From assembly GCA_964036315.1 (NCBI GenBank), contig OZ038496.1, positions 19,138,685 to 19,202,684 of the forward strand: a stretch of DNA of 64,000 nt, given 5' to 3'. The translations under genes and the position numbers were made by a program. Positions within the stretch are counted from its first letter, which is position 1, and each line of letters opens with the position of its first letter. This DNA comes from Acanthosepion esculentum. Its lineage: Eukaryota > Mollusca > Cephalopoda > Sepiida > Sepiidae. The notes under the pieces were generated by a model, which saw nothing but the letters and a program-made list of their open reading frames with translations, was not told the DNA's origin and searched no databases. Shown in pieces: positions 1-10,394 of this stretch.

Positions 1-262
1 AAGATGGCAGTGAATGTTGGACAATTTACTCATAAATGTAGAAGCTTGAGGTATCAGAAATGTGGTTTTACAGAAGGATTCTGAGACTACAATGGATGAA
101 ACATATGAGCAATGAGGAAGTTTTTAGTAAGATGGAAGCAAAAAGGTTACAAAAGAGACAACTGAAATTTATGGGACACATAATGAAGAAAGAAGCCTTG
201 GAGATTTTGATACTCACAGGTTATCTTGAAGGCAAAGTGGGCAGAAGAAAACAGTGAATAAC
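1..262 (+). pseudogene. LINE family A, RT C-terminal fragment
   Basis: Decayed 3' end of a non-LTR retrotransposon reverse transcriptase. The readable stretch (60-257) has the family core MWFYRRILRLQW followed about 35 residues later by QLKFMGHIMKKEALE and a basic tail, which recurs with better preservation at 30664-31045 (+) and 9760-10380 (-). The start codon is not a real start: it is an internal methionine of a 5'-truncated copy. No RT catalytic motif is included. Non-functional. Confidence 0.75.
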
Positions 263-435
263 CTACTCCACCTTTTGTAAATGGTTGGCAAAACCATTTA
301 TCTTCTGTCTTCTTAATTTATGATCTTTTATTGATCTCTATCCTAAATGATACATTATTTTTCTCATCTTCTTTCACACTCAGTAACCCCATGCAGCTTA
401 GTAGCTTTATTGCCTTGTTTGGGGTAAAATGATTA
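255..435 (+). mobile_element. LINE family B 3' tail
   Basis: Terminal part of LINE family B, recognised by the recurring ending in which AGTAACCCC-like sequence is followed by GGCTTTATTGCCTTG-like and GGGGTGAAATGATTA-like sequence. The same ending occurs near 7215-7260, 8570-8610 and 29350-29420 (+) and reversed near 22770-22800. It abuts the family A fragment directly. Confidence 0.6.
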
Positions 436-769
436 AAAAGAAAACTTTTATAGATCCATATATAAGAAATATTTCAAATGATATGAACTGACTGAAGTGA
501 ATAGTCAAGACAACTTATTCATAGAACACTAAGCAATTATCTGCATAGGTGATAAATGTCAATAGCGGTAGAGGTAAAATGATTTACATAGAATGCTAAA
601 TGTAACCATTTCTATTTTTAACATCTGTGAAAATTATTATGTTTGTAGTAACAGAAATGGAAGAAAAATATTAGGTAAAATGTACTTACTTGAGTCATGG
701 ATAGCAAGATCAAAGGACAGGCCTTTCTATAGATTAATAAAAAGTGTATGCATGACCAAGTAAGTACAT

Positions 770-1010
770 TAAATGAAAGAAACTTTGAAATGCATATATG
801 CAGATGATGTTGAACCAGATCAGAAAATTTGAAAAAAATAGAATCATTTTAAATCTTCATCAGTATATAAAATAAATGCACAGAGAAAGAAACAGCAAAT
901 TTAAAGATGGAGACAAACAAATCTAAGCACTTTGAAAATCTGAAAGTCTGAAACCTAAAAATAACATAAGACAAGAAACATTACAAAAAATCAGATCATT
1001 ATTAATGGTG
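770..1010 (+). pseudogene. Degenerate LINE RT palm fragment (YADD)
   Basis: A YADD box (797-808), the RT catalytic motif, is followed by out-of-frame remnants of the usual downstream region (a LHQYI-like stretch and a TNKSKHFE-like stretch near 855-940). Several stops and shifts. Assignment rests on the motif and downstream resemblance to jockey/CR1-like RTs only. Confidence 0.4.
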
Positions 1011-1280
1011 TGAGTCGGACCAAAGATGTCAAACTATTAAATTTACATTTAATTAAAAATAATTATTTTCAAGTTGATTCAATACAATTAATGCAAAGGA
1101 TATGAAGTGACTGAAGTGAATAGTAAAGACAATTTATTCATAGAACTGTAAACACTTACCTGCATAAAAGGTAAATATCAATAAGGGTAGCAGTAAAAAT
1201 AATTAGAATGATAATAGTAATTAATAACTAACAAAATGCAATACACCATTTATAAAGCCCTTTTTGTTACAGACACAAAA

Positions 1281-1283
<3 letters not shown>

Positions 1284-1344
<61 letters not shown>
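1284..1344. repeat. (TA)n microsatellite
   Basis: About 60 bp of pure TA dinucleotide. The tyrosine/isoleucine ORFs crossing this and similar arrays are artefacts. Confidence 0.97.
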
Positions 1345-1346
<2 letters not shown>

Positions 1347-1407
1347 CAAAGAGGATAGAATCCAGGTAGAACTCAATGTCCAGGACAGAGTAATAATATA
1401 ATAAAAA

Positions 1408-1567
1408 AGCTCAAACACTAATATTCCATGGTTATAATTTATTACATTGGAATCGTAATCATGATCCAATTCATCAGACCTACAAATTCAAAATTCAGTT
1501 TGGAATGAAAGTGAACAAAAAAAGAGAAAAACTATCCTTGCCTGTTGTTTTTATTAAAATGATTATC

Positions 1568-1614
<47 letters not shown>

Positions 1615-2226
1615 GGTTCAAACACTAATATTCCATGGTTATAATTTATTACATTGGAATCGTAATCATGATCCAATTCATCAGACCTACAAATTCAAAA
1701 TTCAAATTATAAACAGAGCATTTACTTAAATACTTGTATCTATAAAAAGAATGTTAAACATAAAAATGTCTTTAAATAATTGTCGGACTTTTTCTATTTC
1801 ATAATGTGTGACGTCATTTGTTTACATTTGATACGCCATGAGCAGATATGAATGTACGTGAGAGATTCATGGAAAATTGAAGTTTATAAGCAGTAAATTC
1901 GACCTTGCCAACCGAACGATCCTCAGTGGCCAAATCAGTTAAGGCACGTCAGGCTATATGACTGTTCTGTATAGGACACAGGTTCGAATCCTGTCGGAGG
2001 ACAAATATTTTCTATGAAAATTTCTCGGACATTCAGGCCGGTAAATGTTATTTAATACTGTTTATTATGAACAGAGCATTTACTTAAATACTTGTATCTA
2101 TAAAAAGAATGTTAAACATAAAAATGTCTTTGAATATATATATGTCTGTGCGTGTGTGTGGATAATCATTTGAATAAAAACAACAGGCAAGGATAATTTT
2201 TCTTTTTTTTCTGTTAACTTTCATTG
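1408..2226. repeat. Compound direct and inverted repeat block
   Basis: Three relationships are visible. (1) 1408-1497 is repeated almost exactly at 1617-1705. (2) About 65 bp at 1708-1773 is repeated at 2069-2134, flanking the SINE at 1880-2090. (3) 1505-1575 is repeated in inverted orientation at 2155-2226. A (CA)n/(TA)n array (about 1568-1612) lies inside. The arrangement looks like a foldback element or a local rearrangement with a SINE inserted into it. Confidence 0.75.
1880..2090 (+). mobile_element. tRNA-derived SINE (type 2 tRNA head)
   Basis: The segment 1920-2001 is tRNA-like: acceptor arms TCCTCAG/CGGAGGA pair at 6 of 7 positions, the T arm is a perfect 5-bp stem (ACAGG/CCTGT) around TTCGAAT, and box B GGTTCGAATCC is exact (1981-1991). 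A box-A-like sequence lies at 1927-1940 and a long variable arm suggests a Leu/Ser-type source. Position 33 is not U and no clear anticodon is kept, so this is a SINE head rather than a tRNA gene. The same head plus body (TTTCTCGG[AG]CATTCAGGCC) recurs at 54625-54768. Confidence 0.7.
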
Positions 2227-2384
2227 TTGACATACAAGATTTTATGGTTAGGCCTAATGAATGACAATAATCGTTTGATATTTGTGATCAAGAGCTTTCA
2301 AAAATACTTCTATACAAATATATTGATGCACATGAATGCACATTAACTACAAACAAGATGAATCTTCACTTAGAAATATTATAA

Positions 2385-2850
2385 AGAAATACACTAGCCA
2401 AACTGACCCAAATAAAAAAATCAAATTAATTATCTAGTACAAAATATTTAAAACAGCTAACCTTATCCTGGAAAAAATAACAACACACCAGCTAAGTCAA
2501 AATTAAAATGAATAAACATTATCTATGAGTTCAAATGCCCCATAAGAAACTGTGATCCTGATCAAACCAAATTACATCGGTCACACAACTACATACCTCT
2601 CCAGACACCTTTCATTAGACGTATCTGACCACAGCTCTATTAGAACCCATTTAAACACACACAAAAACTTACCAGACTCCATCTGAAAAATACTAGTAGA
2701 AAATACAAACATAATAACTTCATCCACCTGTAAAAAAAAAGATTAAAAATAATGGAAGCCTTAATAATAAAAAAGAAAAAGCCAACACTTAATAATATTA
2801 ACTATGAACACAGCCACAATGTGCTGTGTTTGGAAAATAAAACAACTCTA
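2385..2850 (+). pseudogene. Penelope-like element, GIY-YIG endonuclease remnant
   Basis: Three-frame reading gives an upstream LRNIIKKYTSQTDPNKKIKL-type linker, then YEFKCPIRNCDPDQ (cysteine motif), then after a one-base shift YIGHTTTYLSRHL (YIG at 2573-2581), DHSSIRTHLNTHKNLPD, and after another shift RLKIMEALII. This order (Cys motif, YIGHT, R, H, then an ILEA-like helix) is that of the GIY-YIG endonuclease domain of Penelope-like retroelements. At least two frameshifts and stops; no RT part seen upstream. It is a different PLE lineage from those at 57.9 and 59.8 kb (YIGHT versus YIGAT and YIGST). Confidence 0.65.
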
Positions 2851-3289
2851 TAACAGTAAAAGCATACACACAATGCACACACCCAATTAAATGGAAAAAA
2901 TAAAATCATCCTTGATAATGGCTAAAAGTATAGCCAAATATGCTTGTAATTATAGAACATTTGGACAGTGTTTCTACACACTGTGTGATGGTATGGATAA
3001 ATTAGTTACGTCAAATATCTTTCAATGGTTTTGTGTTCTTTTTGGCTGATAAAAAATTTCTAGGTATTTTACAAAATATTTTATTATAGTTTTAAAATAT
3101 AAATATCAGTGAAACATTTCATAAAATAGGTAATGATTTCCAAGTGAAATATAATTTTCCCTTCTCTCTGGCAGGAAATATTTCAGGACCCTTAGAAGAT
3201 ACCTGAAATTGCAAATACTGAATGGATATTTTCATTCCTATATATACATACCTTTCATAAAGTTTAATTTATAAATAGTTATAATTTAT
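2851..3289. other. Unassigned AT-rich spacer
   Basis: I see no gene or recognisable repeat here. Confidence 0.4.
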
Positions 3290-3735
3290 AATAAAAGTCA
3301 TGTGATTGATAGAATATTTGTTCTTACCGTAGATATTATTAGGCACAATAAGAGAGTAATAACAATTATAACAATAGAGTAATAAAAGTCATGTGATGGA
3401 TAGAAGATTTGTTATTACTGTAGATATTATTAGGCACAATAAGAGATTAATAACAATTATAACAATAGAGTAATAAAAGTCATGTGATGGATAGAAGATT
3501 TGTTATTACTGTAGATATTATTAGGCACAATAAGAGATTAATAACAATTATAACAATAGAGTAATAAAAGTCATGTGATGGATAGAAGATTTGTTCTTAC
3601 TGTAGATATTATTAGGCACAATAAGAGATTAATAACAATTATAACAATAGAGTAATAAAAGTCATGTGGTGGATAGAAGATTTGTTCTTACTGTAGATAT
3701 TATTAGGCACAATAAGAGATTAATAACAATAATTA
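3290..3735. repeat. 91-bp minisatellite, about 4.9 units
   Basis: Unit starts at 3290, 3381, 3472, 3563 and 3654 are exactly 91 bp apart. Units carry AAAAGTCATGTGATGGATAG and AGATATTATTAGGCACAATA and differ by only a few bases; the last is interrupted near 3731. Continuous tandem repeats with no spacer, so not CRISPR. Confidence 0.95.
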
Positions 3736-4237
3736 ATAATAAAATAGAACAATTATTACAATACAACTGTAATAATGGTTTTATGACAGAAGCTTTGTTC
3801 TTATAGATCTTAGCAAACCTCACCATATGGTTTTTATTTGTTCCTAATTAAGAATGTTTACTCTTCATTTCAAGAAAATACTTTCTGATTCCTCTTGCCA
3901 GCATCATTACTTTTGTGACTTACAGTCATTATTAAGCAAAATTTCTGAATTCTTTATTTCTGGGCTTTAACATTGGTAACCCAAACCAAAGAAAGCAAAA
4001 CAGCTGATAAGCAAGGAGGACAGTTCATATTTCCTTAATCCCCTATAATTTTTCATGAATATAAAGATAGTTTTTGACCATCAGTTACTGTAATATCAGT
4101 TGTATACTGATAACTGGGAGTGATATATGAAATAGAAAATTCTATATGTCTGGCTTTAATTGCCGAAAATTAAGTTCACATCTTTGAATGAATATATTAG
4201 AAAATACAGTATAAATAAGTATCAAATCTTCTGCATC
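3736..4237. other. Unassigned spacer
   Basis: AT-rich, no ORF or motif that I can assign. The end (about 4165-4235) resembles the repeat at 15030-15100. Confidence 0.35.
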
Positions 4238-4620
4238 CTGTGTCCCTTCAGGACATGGACAATCATGGCTCTTCACAACGTCTTGTACTTTTTAGATCTT
4301 AGTAAGGTTTGTCTATTTGCTATCCCTCCTAATACCTGTTGTGTCAACCAATTACACAAGCTCATTGGGTAGGTTATTTGCTGCTTCCCTCAATTCCTCT
4401 TGCAAACAATATGTCTTTTGAGTGTTAAATTCTCCAAGACTTCTTTGCTCATTTTATTCCCTAGAAGTTTCATTTGTCACTTTCTGGTTCTAAATGTTTC
4501 CTTTTTGTTTCTATTTCCTTTAAAACTTCCTGATTGCTCATATGTTCAGTTTTGGTATTCTCAGTATCCTTCTGTAGAACAACATTTTTGTTGCCTTATG
4601 TCTTTTATTCATCTGTGACA
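4238..4620 (-). pseudogene. LINE family A 3' fragment
   Basis: On the minus strand it reads as the end of the family A RT and its 3' tail, aligned by eye with 49860-50300 and 5062-5447. The tail CCTGTGTCCCTTCAGGACAT (plus strand) is diagnostic. Frameshifted throughout. Confidence 0.65.
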
Positions 4621-4989
4621 ACCAGTACTACAGTGGCAAATTTATTATCACTGTTTTATCTTTCAGGAATAATTGACCTTGAATAACCTTATTGAATATC
4701 CATGACCTCAAATAAAGCTACTGCCTCCTGGTTATCACACTTTCAACTTTATGTTGAACATTCAAGCAAACATTTTGAACATCTATGATGATTGTTCAGT
4801 ATGTGCATAAATCATGATAGTTGAATAAATTTCTTTCTGAACTTACAGCTGTATATAATGGTTAAGCACTGTTATCTTTGTTTCTAATGAAATTTTCCAG
4901 TTTCTTAATACTTTGCTTAGCTTTTAGAAGGCATCTTTTGGCTATTCCAATGCCCCTTAAGATTTTGGTGTCATATTCGCATGAATTAA

Positions 4990-5690
4990 TTTACGAGAAA
5001 ATCAGTCTGTTAGAGAGACTTAAGTTCCAGCTGTGTATCAATGCTAAGCATTTCCTATATTGTGCCGTATCACTTTCATAGCCCTCCACACCTTCCTATC
5101 CTTTGTAGTTCTTAGTAAGTTTTGTCTTTTTGTTATTTCTCCCGAATCCAGTTCTGCCATCCATTTTCTGAAGCCCATTAAGTATGTTATGCACTACTTT
5201 CCTCTGTCTCTCTTTCCCTCTATCCACCCTGTGAGTATCAGATTTTCCAAGCCCTTCTTCCTCATTACATGCCTCAGAAATTAAAACTGTCTCTTCTTGA
5301 TGTTAAGTATAAGTTTCCTTTTTGTTTTCATTCTCTCCAAAACTTTATTGTTGCTCACATGTTTTAGCCCATGGCATCCTCAGCATCCTTCTGTAGAAAC
5401 ACATTTCCGTTGCTTCAAGTCTCTTCTTCAGTTTTGTATATAACATACTTAAATTATGATAAAAACAAAATTAAATGTGTCTTCTACATAAGGCCACAAA
5501 ATATAATATCAAGTTCCAAATACTCAGTTAGATTCCACAGAAATTCATTGAAAATAATCAAATAAAAGTATATTTATTTTATAAACTGTATTATTCACTT
5601 CAGTCAAAAACTCTTGTCCTAATTACTGGCCACTGACAATTACTTCTTCTTGATTTACAGTGAATTTTATTCTAAATCTTTCCAGTATAT
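4990..5690. repeat. Dispersed repeat split by a LINE A insertion
   Basis: 4990-5055 and 5450-5690 match the two halves of a continuous sequence at 15040-15370 (shared AGCTGTGTATCAATGCTAAG, then GGCCACAAAAT, then TATATTTATTTTA). The LINE A fragment at 5062-5447 interrupts the 5-kb copy, so the 15-kb copy shows the empty site. Confidence 0.6.
5062..5447 (-). pseudogene. LINE family A 3' fragment (inserted)
   Basis: Minus strand reads from a MWFYRR-like segment (near 5390) to the 3' tail. 5'-truncated and frameshifted, lying inside the repeat described at 4990-5690. Confidence 0.7.
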
Positions 5691-6059
5691 TTCTATAGTA
5701 AAATCCTACTCCAAAATATTAATTATTCCTTATTCTATAAATAATGCCTGCATTAATTCCTGAACACTGACAATTCCTTTCTTAATCAAATATATAGTTG
5801 TCTTTCTTGTTATCTTTCTTTCACTTCCACCAGAATCTGCTATGTCACTCTGTATGTAATCATTAGAGTGGATATTAGTTGTTTATTATGTATATAGTGG
5901 GATACTAATAACAAAATTGCATTTCACCCCCTCCATTTAAGTATTTCTGGAAGATAACATTTTGGGGCAAGCTGAACTTCATAATTATAGTGTTTAATAA
6001 CAAGAAATAGAGAATAATAATAATAATAAAATATTACTTATTTGTTATTATATGTATTT

Positions 6060-6500
6060 AGAGATTCTTGATAAAATCTAAAGAAGAATCTGCAATGTTA
6101 TCAGTCCTGACCTGACATCTCAATGGGAGTTACTTTCTCACCACCGTAACATAGCTTCCCTGTGCCTTTTTTTATAAATATTTTCATAGTAATTCTTCTC
6201 AGAGATTTCCTCTTTGGTATGTCAACTTCACAAATTTAAGAGGAATACTAGATTGGCAGCAAGATGAAATGGATAAATTTAAAAATAAGTTCTATGCTAA
6301 CAGTTTCTTCACTCACACTTCTCACTCATGGAATTCTCTTCTGGTCTCATACTTTCCTTTGATCTTCAAAAATTTAAATTCAATGTCAGTTGTTATCTTC
6401 TGCCTTTTTACTTCCCATTCTTTTATTGTTCTCTCTCCTTAATAATGTTTTCTTTTTTCTCATATTCATTTAAATTCAGTAACCCCTTGTATCTTGGATA
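6060..6500 (+). pseudogene. LINE family B RT C-terminal fragment
   Basis: Contains KSKEESAMLSVLT-like and WNSLLVSYFPLIFKNLNS-like remnants of the LINE B C-terminus (compare 6590-7260). Several frameshifts; ends with the family B tail near 6480, and a GGTTGATATGCCACTAAACA SINE-like tail is joined at 6505-6540. Confidence 0.55.
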
Positions 6501-6589
6501 GAGGTTGATATGCCACTAAACAAAATCGACCAACCAAAGACTTGAAAAAAAATAAAAATAAATAAAATGTTCACTTTTCTTGCTACTGC

Positions 6590-7260
6590 TCTGAATTTTG
6601 GCTTGTCTTAACATTTTCAACTAAATCAACAGCTGCATCTACTGCAAGGAAAGTTGGGTTACTGTGTCATGCCAAAAGGTTTTTCTTGTCAGAGTCCATC
6701 TTGCACATTTACAAATCTACCATCTGTCTGTGCATTGAATACTATTGCCATATCTGGTCTGGTTCTCCTGCTATTCATCTCAATGTTCTTGACAAAATCC
6801 AAAGAAGGATCTGAAATGTGATCGATCCTGATTTGGTATCTCGACTTCAGTCACTTTCTCACAGACATAATATGACTTCCCTTCCCTCTGTCTTTTCTAC
6901 AAATATTTTCTTGGCAGCTGCTCTGACAAACTTTTTTCCCTGGAGCCTCAAATACATGAATTTAAGCGTGCTGCTAGATTGGCATCTTGGTCCCACCGTT
7001 TTACTGTCAAAATAGTTAAATTTAACCGCCTCTTCTACTCCAACAGTTTCTTTTCTCACACTTCCCACCTGTGGAACTCCCTTCAATTTACTTGCTTCCC
7101 TGAAAACTACAGTCTTCAAAAATTTAAATGCAATGTCAATCACCATCTTCTCATCGCTTATCCTTTCCTTAATCATTCTCTCCTCAATCTCCACCCCCTG
7201 ATTAATCACTTGAATACTAGTTTCACTTCCGCCTTGCTTAGGGTGAAATGATTAGAAAAA
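6590..7260 (+). pseudogene. LINE family B RT C-terminal region, best copy
   Basis: The clearest family B copy. Reading frames join as KIQRR-like, MIDPDLVSRLQSLSHRHNM (6818-6876), TNIFLAAALTNFFP, then SHRFTVKIVKFNRLFYSNSF, HTSHLWNSLQFTCFPENYSL and QKFKCNVNHHLL, ending in the 3' tail at 7230-7260. This is the C-terminal (thumb and beyond) part of jockey/CR1-like reverse transcriptases. One frameshift lies near 6950 (the two ORFs 6818-7015 and 6979-7251). No catalytic YADD or endonuclease domain is present: 5'-truncated. Confidence 0.75.
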
Positions 7261-7874
7261 TAACTATATCCATATTGTTTAAATTGTTATAAAATTTTTC
7301 AATCAAGTCTCCTGAATAGTGGATGTTGTTCCATAAACTTCAGAGTAGAGACAAGGTAAGTGACATTAAATTTATTCTTATTTAGACTGATATATAGATT
7401 TGGAAATCATATCCTCTATATTTGTCTAGTGTTTTATTTTAGTTTTTAAAATCCAGATATAATTAACAGTAAAATGAATGAAAATTTTACTGGCATTTTC
7501 TGGGCAAACCTTCAAGATTCTGTATTAGAAGGAACATTCACATCCGAGGTTGGATCTGTTTTAATAAAATTCCAAAGTTAGTATCAGAATTTTAAGATTC
7601 CCTTTTTTTAACTTAGAAACATTTTTTTCATTTTTTTTTTTTTTTTACCCAATGTTCCCCAACGAATTATTTTCTTCAATTTGCCTGGCAAACTATGTCA
7701 AGTGTCAGTAGGAATGTGGAGGTAGTACGTGCGTGGAAGGAAAAAAAATGACAGAAAAATGAAATTTGAGAGATTTCTTAATGGAAGAAAACAGATACCA
7801 TTTCCAGAAGAAGAGCGGTGAACACATTTATGACATTTTTCTTTTCTCTCTCTTTTATTTTTTTTTTTACAGTG
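7261..7874. other. Unassigned AT-rich spacer
   Basis: Poly-T rich, nothing recognised. Confidence 0.35.
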
Positions 7875-8060
7875 AGGTTCACCCTCTACAAGGCCCAGGA
7901 GCCACTCATGGTAGAGGGTTACAGAGGGAGAGGCACAGTTTAAGGGATATGTGGGGAAGATAATTTAATAGGCTAAAATTATAATGATCAGGGAAACATC
8001 TTCTTGGGAGTCAGTTCCACAAAGTAGCAAGAGTTCTGGGGCAAAAGTACAACTCAAATT
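7875..8060 (-). pseudogene. LINE family B (subtype B2) 3' fragment
   Basis: Shares with 23300-23760, 45850-46390 and 55560-56400 the run from GGTAGAGGGTTAC-like sequence through GGGAAACAT and TTCCACAAAGTA (plus strand). This is the 3' end of a LINE B subtype read on the minus strand. Confidence 0.55.
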
Positions 8061-8261
8061 TAGCAAATAGAATGAATATTATTCAAAATCTTTATTGAAA
8101 ATTGATGAAAAACAATCCAAAAAAAATCAGCTACCCCACCAAAAAAATCAATGAATATAGAATTCATTTGTTTTTTTTACTGGTATCTTTTTCTCTTTGA
8201 TAAAAAAAGATTAAAAAATTTTTAAAAACCTTTTAAAAAGTGCTTTTTATTACAACCATGT

Positions 8262-8545
8262 CCATCATTAATAACTCCTGAAAAGAGTTGTATTTCCTCT
8301 TCGCGTATAATGTGGAAAGTCTGAAGATATTTTCTTTTTTGTATGCAACAGGTCATCTGCATAACATATGTTGTTTAAACTGTGTCCATCAATAATAAAT
8401 CCTGATAGGTTTTGTATTTCCTTCTTGTATATCATGTGGAAACTACAAAGATATTTCCATTTTTGTATGCAAAGATGTGTCACCTTCATATCTTACATTG
8501 TTATGATTGTGTCCATCAATTATAAATCCTGATAACAAATTTTTT
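8262..8545 (-). pseudogene. LINE family A RT active-site segment, tandemly repeated
   Basis: Minus-strand ORF 8268-8489 includes GFIIDGHSLNNICYADD; the YADD catalytic box is at 8352-8363. In LINE RTs this is palm motif C. The same segment of about 120-130 bp is repeated roughly three times in tandem (starting near 8268, 8392 and 8512), each with TCCATCA-TAATAA-TCCTGA-like sequence. The tandem copying of just the active-site segment is unusual and must be post-insertional. Confidence 0.6.
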
Positions 8546-8639
8546 TTAAATTCTTAAAAAGGTCTTAGTGGCTTTATTGCCTTGTTTGGGATGAAATAAT
8601 TTTTTAAAAAAGTGAGGGTGGAGAAAAAATAACCTGGTT

Positions 8640-8915
8640 TTTGTAGTCTAATTAGCATATTTATTTGTACAAATTAGTCATGCTCGCAGGAAGTCACAAG
8701 TCATTGTGTCCAAGAATTTGAATGTATTGCAAACTTGTTCGAACTAGTAATCCCGCTAAATTATGCACTGTCTCCCAGAAACTGTAACTAATGTCCTTTC
8801 AGCATAGATGCAGTATAAACCACAGATTAGTTCTGTGGATGTTAAAGAAACTCAAATATGCTTGAGTAGGTGTCTGCAACAGGGATTAGCTGGCCACCCA
8901 TGTAGGCAGGCATAT
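8640..8915 (-). repeat. R460 dispersed repeat, partial copy 3
   Basis: Reverse complement matches the first half of the repeats at 26801-27288 and 34950-35400 (shared GTGGTTTATACTGCA-like and AGTTACAGTTTCTGGGAGA). Confidence 0.65.
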
Positions 8916-9460
8916 TCAGAAAATGAGTGATTACCCATACTGTTTGTGTATAATTTGAAAAGTGTGAATATATTTTCATTTTGTTTTTTTGTGTGTGTAT
9001 AATTTGATTACCAAATTATGATATATGGAAGGTGTGAAAAAAATAGCTTTCAGTTGGTTTGATGAATTGCATTATTATTAAAACAATTTTAGAAGCCACA
9101 GTAAATTATGGACTTTGATGAATCTCACCCATTCAGAAAAGACAATGATTAGAGTTTCTGCAAAGAGAAAGGCTTAGATGCAGAGGAGATTTTCATGATA
9201 AATAAATTAACATTACAAGTCATTAAACAAAATAAGATATATACAGAGGTTAGAGATATTTTAGAGTCAGATCACTATACATAAGAGTTACTTCACTGAT
9301 ACAAGTAAATGTAATACATTTTTATACAACTTTCACTTCACAGGGCATGGAGGATATGAAATGGTTAATTTTCACGTTTTATGAAGCATTATCTTATCAT
9401 TTTTATAAATTCACATAAGGGTAAATTTTTTTCTGTGTATCTCTGCCTTACATTCTTCTT
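8916..9460. other. Unassigned spacer
   Basis: No gene or repeat recognised. Confidence 0.35.
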
Positions 9461-9469
9461 TTTCTTTTA

Positions 9470-9655
9470 TGTGGAATGTCCCCACTCGATGTTGGCAATC
9501 ACGGCTCTCCATAATTTCCTGACATTTATAGCTCTTAGTAATGTTTTTTTCTTTATGTTACCTCGCTTAAACCCTATTCAACACTCTCCTTCAGTAACCC
9601 TTTACCTTCAGTGGCACTTTGGCCTTGTTTTGGGAGAACAACAACAAAAAAAAAA
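9470..9655 (-). pseudogene. LINE A tail fused to LINE B tail
   Basis: 9470-9585 is a family A 3' end on the minus strand (GGCAATCACGGCTCTCCATA on plus). At about 9586 it changes to a family B 3' end in plus orientation (AGTAACCC...TTGGCCTTGTTTTGGG), followed by an A-rich run. A chimeric junction of two elements. Confidence 0.5.
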
Positions 9656-9759
9656 AGACTAGAAATATGATGTAAAAATTACAAATCAAAAATTAATAAT
9701 AATCACTAATGCTTTCTCAAAGAAATTCAGAGACTATTACATTTAATACTACTTCTATA

Positions 9760-10380
9760 TATCATGATCCTTCAGGGCATTGGCGATTATGGCTCACCAC
9801 AATTTCCTGCCTTTTGTAGCTCTTAGCAAATTTTGTCTTTTTGTTATCTCTTCTGAATCTGGTTCTGGCATCCAAGCTTGTTAGGTTGGTTATGCATTGT
9901 TTTCCTCTATCCCTCTTTCCTTCAATATGTCCTGTGAATATCAAATTTTCCAAGCCCTCTTTCCTCATTGTGTTCCTTGGAACTTTCAGCTATCTCTCTC
10001 TGATGTTAAGTAAGTATCCTTTTTATTTTTCCATTTTCTCTCTAAAACTTCCTTGTTTCTCACATGTTCAGTCCATGGTATTCTCAGCATCTTTCTATAG
10101 AACCACATTTCATCTGCGAGATTATCCAGCATCCACCACCATATTGGAAGATTCATATTACATAATAGTTCAGTACTCTTTTCTTTCTTCCCAAAAAAAT
10201 TTTCCTGTTTCTTAATACTTTGCTTAGCTTTTGAAAGGCATATTTTGCTATCCCAATGCACCTTTGGATTTTGGTGTCACACTTTCTGTCCTCTGTTAAA
10301 ACACTTCCCAGATATTTAAATTGTTGTACTTACTTTATTTTGGTATCTCCATATTGTAATTTGCATTTTGGGCTGTTCAT
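9760..10380 (-). pseudogene. LINE family A RT C-terminal region, long copy
   Basis: Two overlapping minus ORFs (10261-9986 and 9968-9762) carry MWFYRKMLRIPWTEHVRNKEVLE and, after a frameshift, MRKEGLENLIFTGHIEGKRD followed by the 3' UTR. Upstream (10262-10380) the segment continues with the SVLTEDRK-like region. This is the RT thumb/C-terminal region; the catalytic palm is absent. One of the best copies for building the family consensus. Confidence 0.75.
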
Positions 10381-10394
10381 TTTGTTGACAACCA

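Noticed and set aside
1920..2001. Functional tRNA gene
   Set aside because: Anticodon loop lacks U33 and a clear anticodon, and the sequence belongs to a repeat with a second copy at 54.6 kb.
3290..3735. Possible CRISPR array
   Set aside because: Units of 91 bp are continuous without unique spacers, there are no cas genes, and the sequence is eukaryotic.
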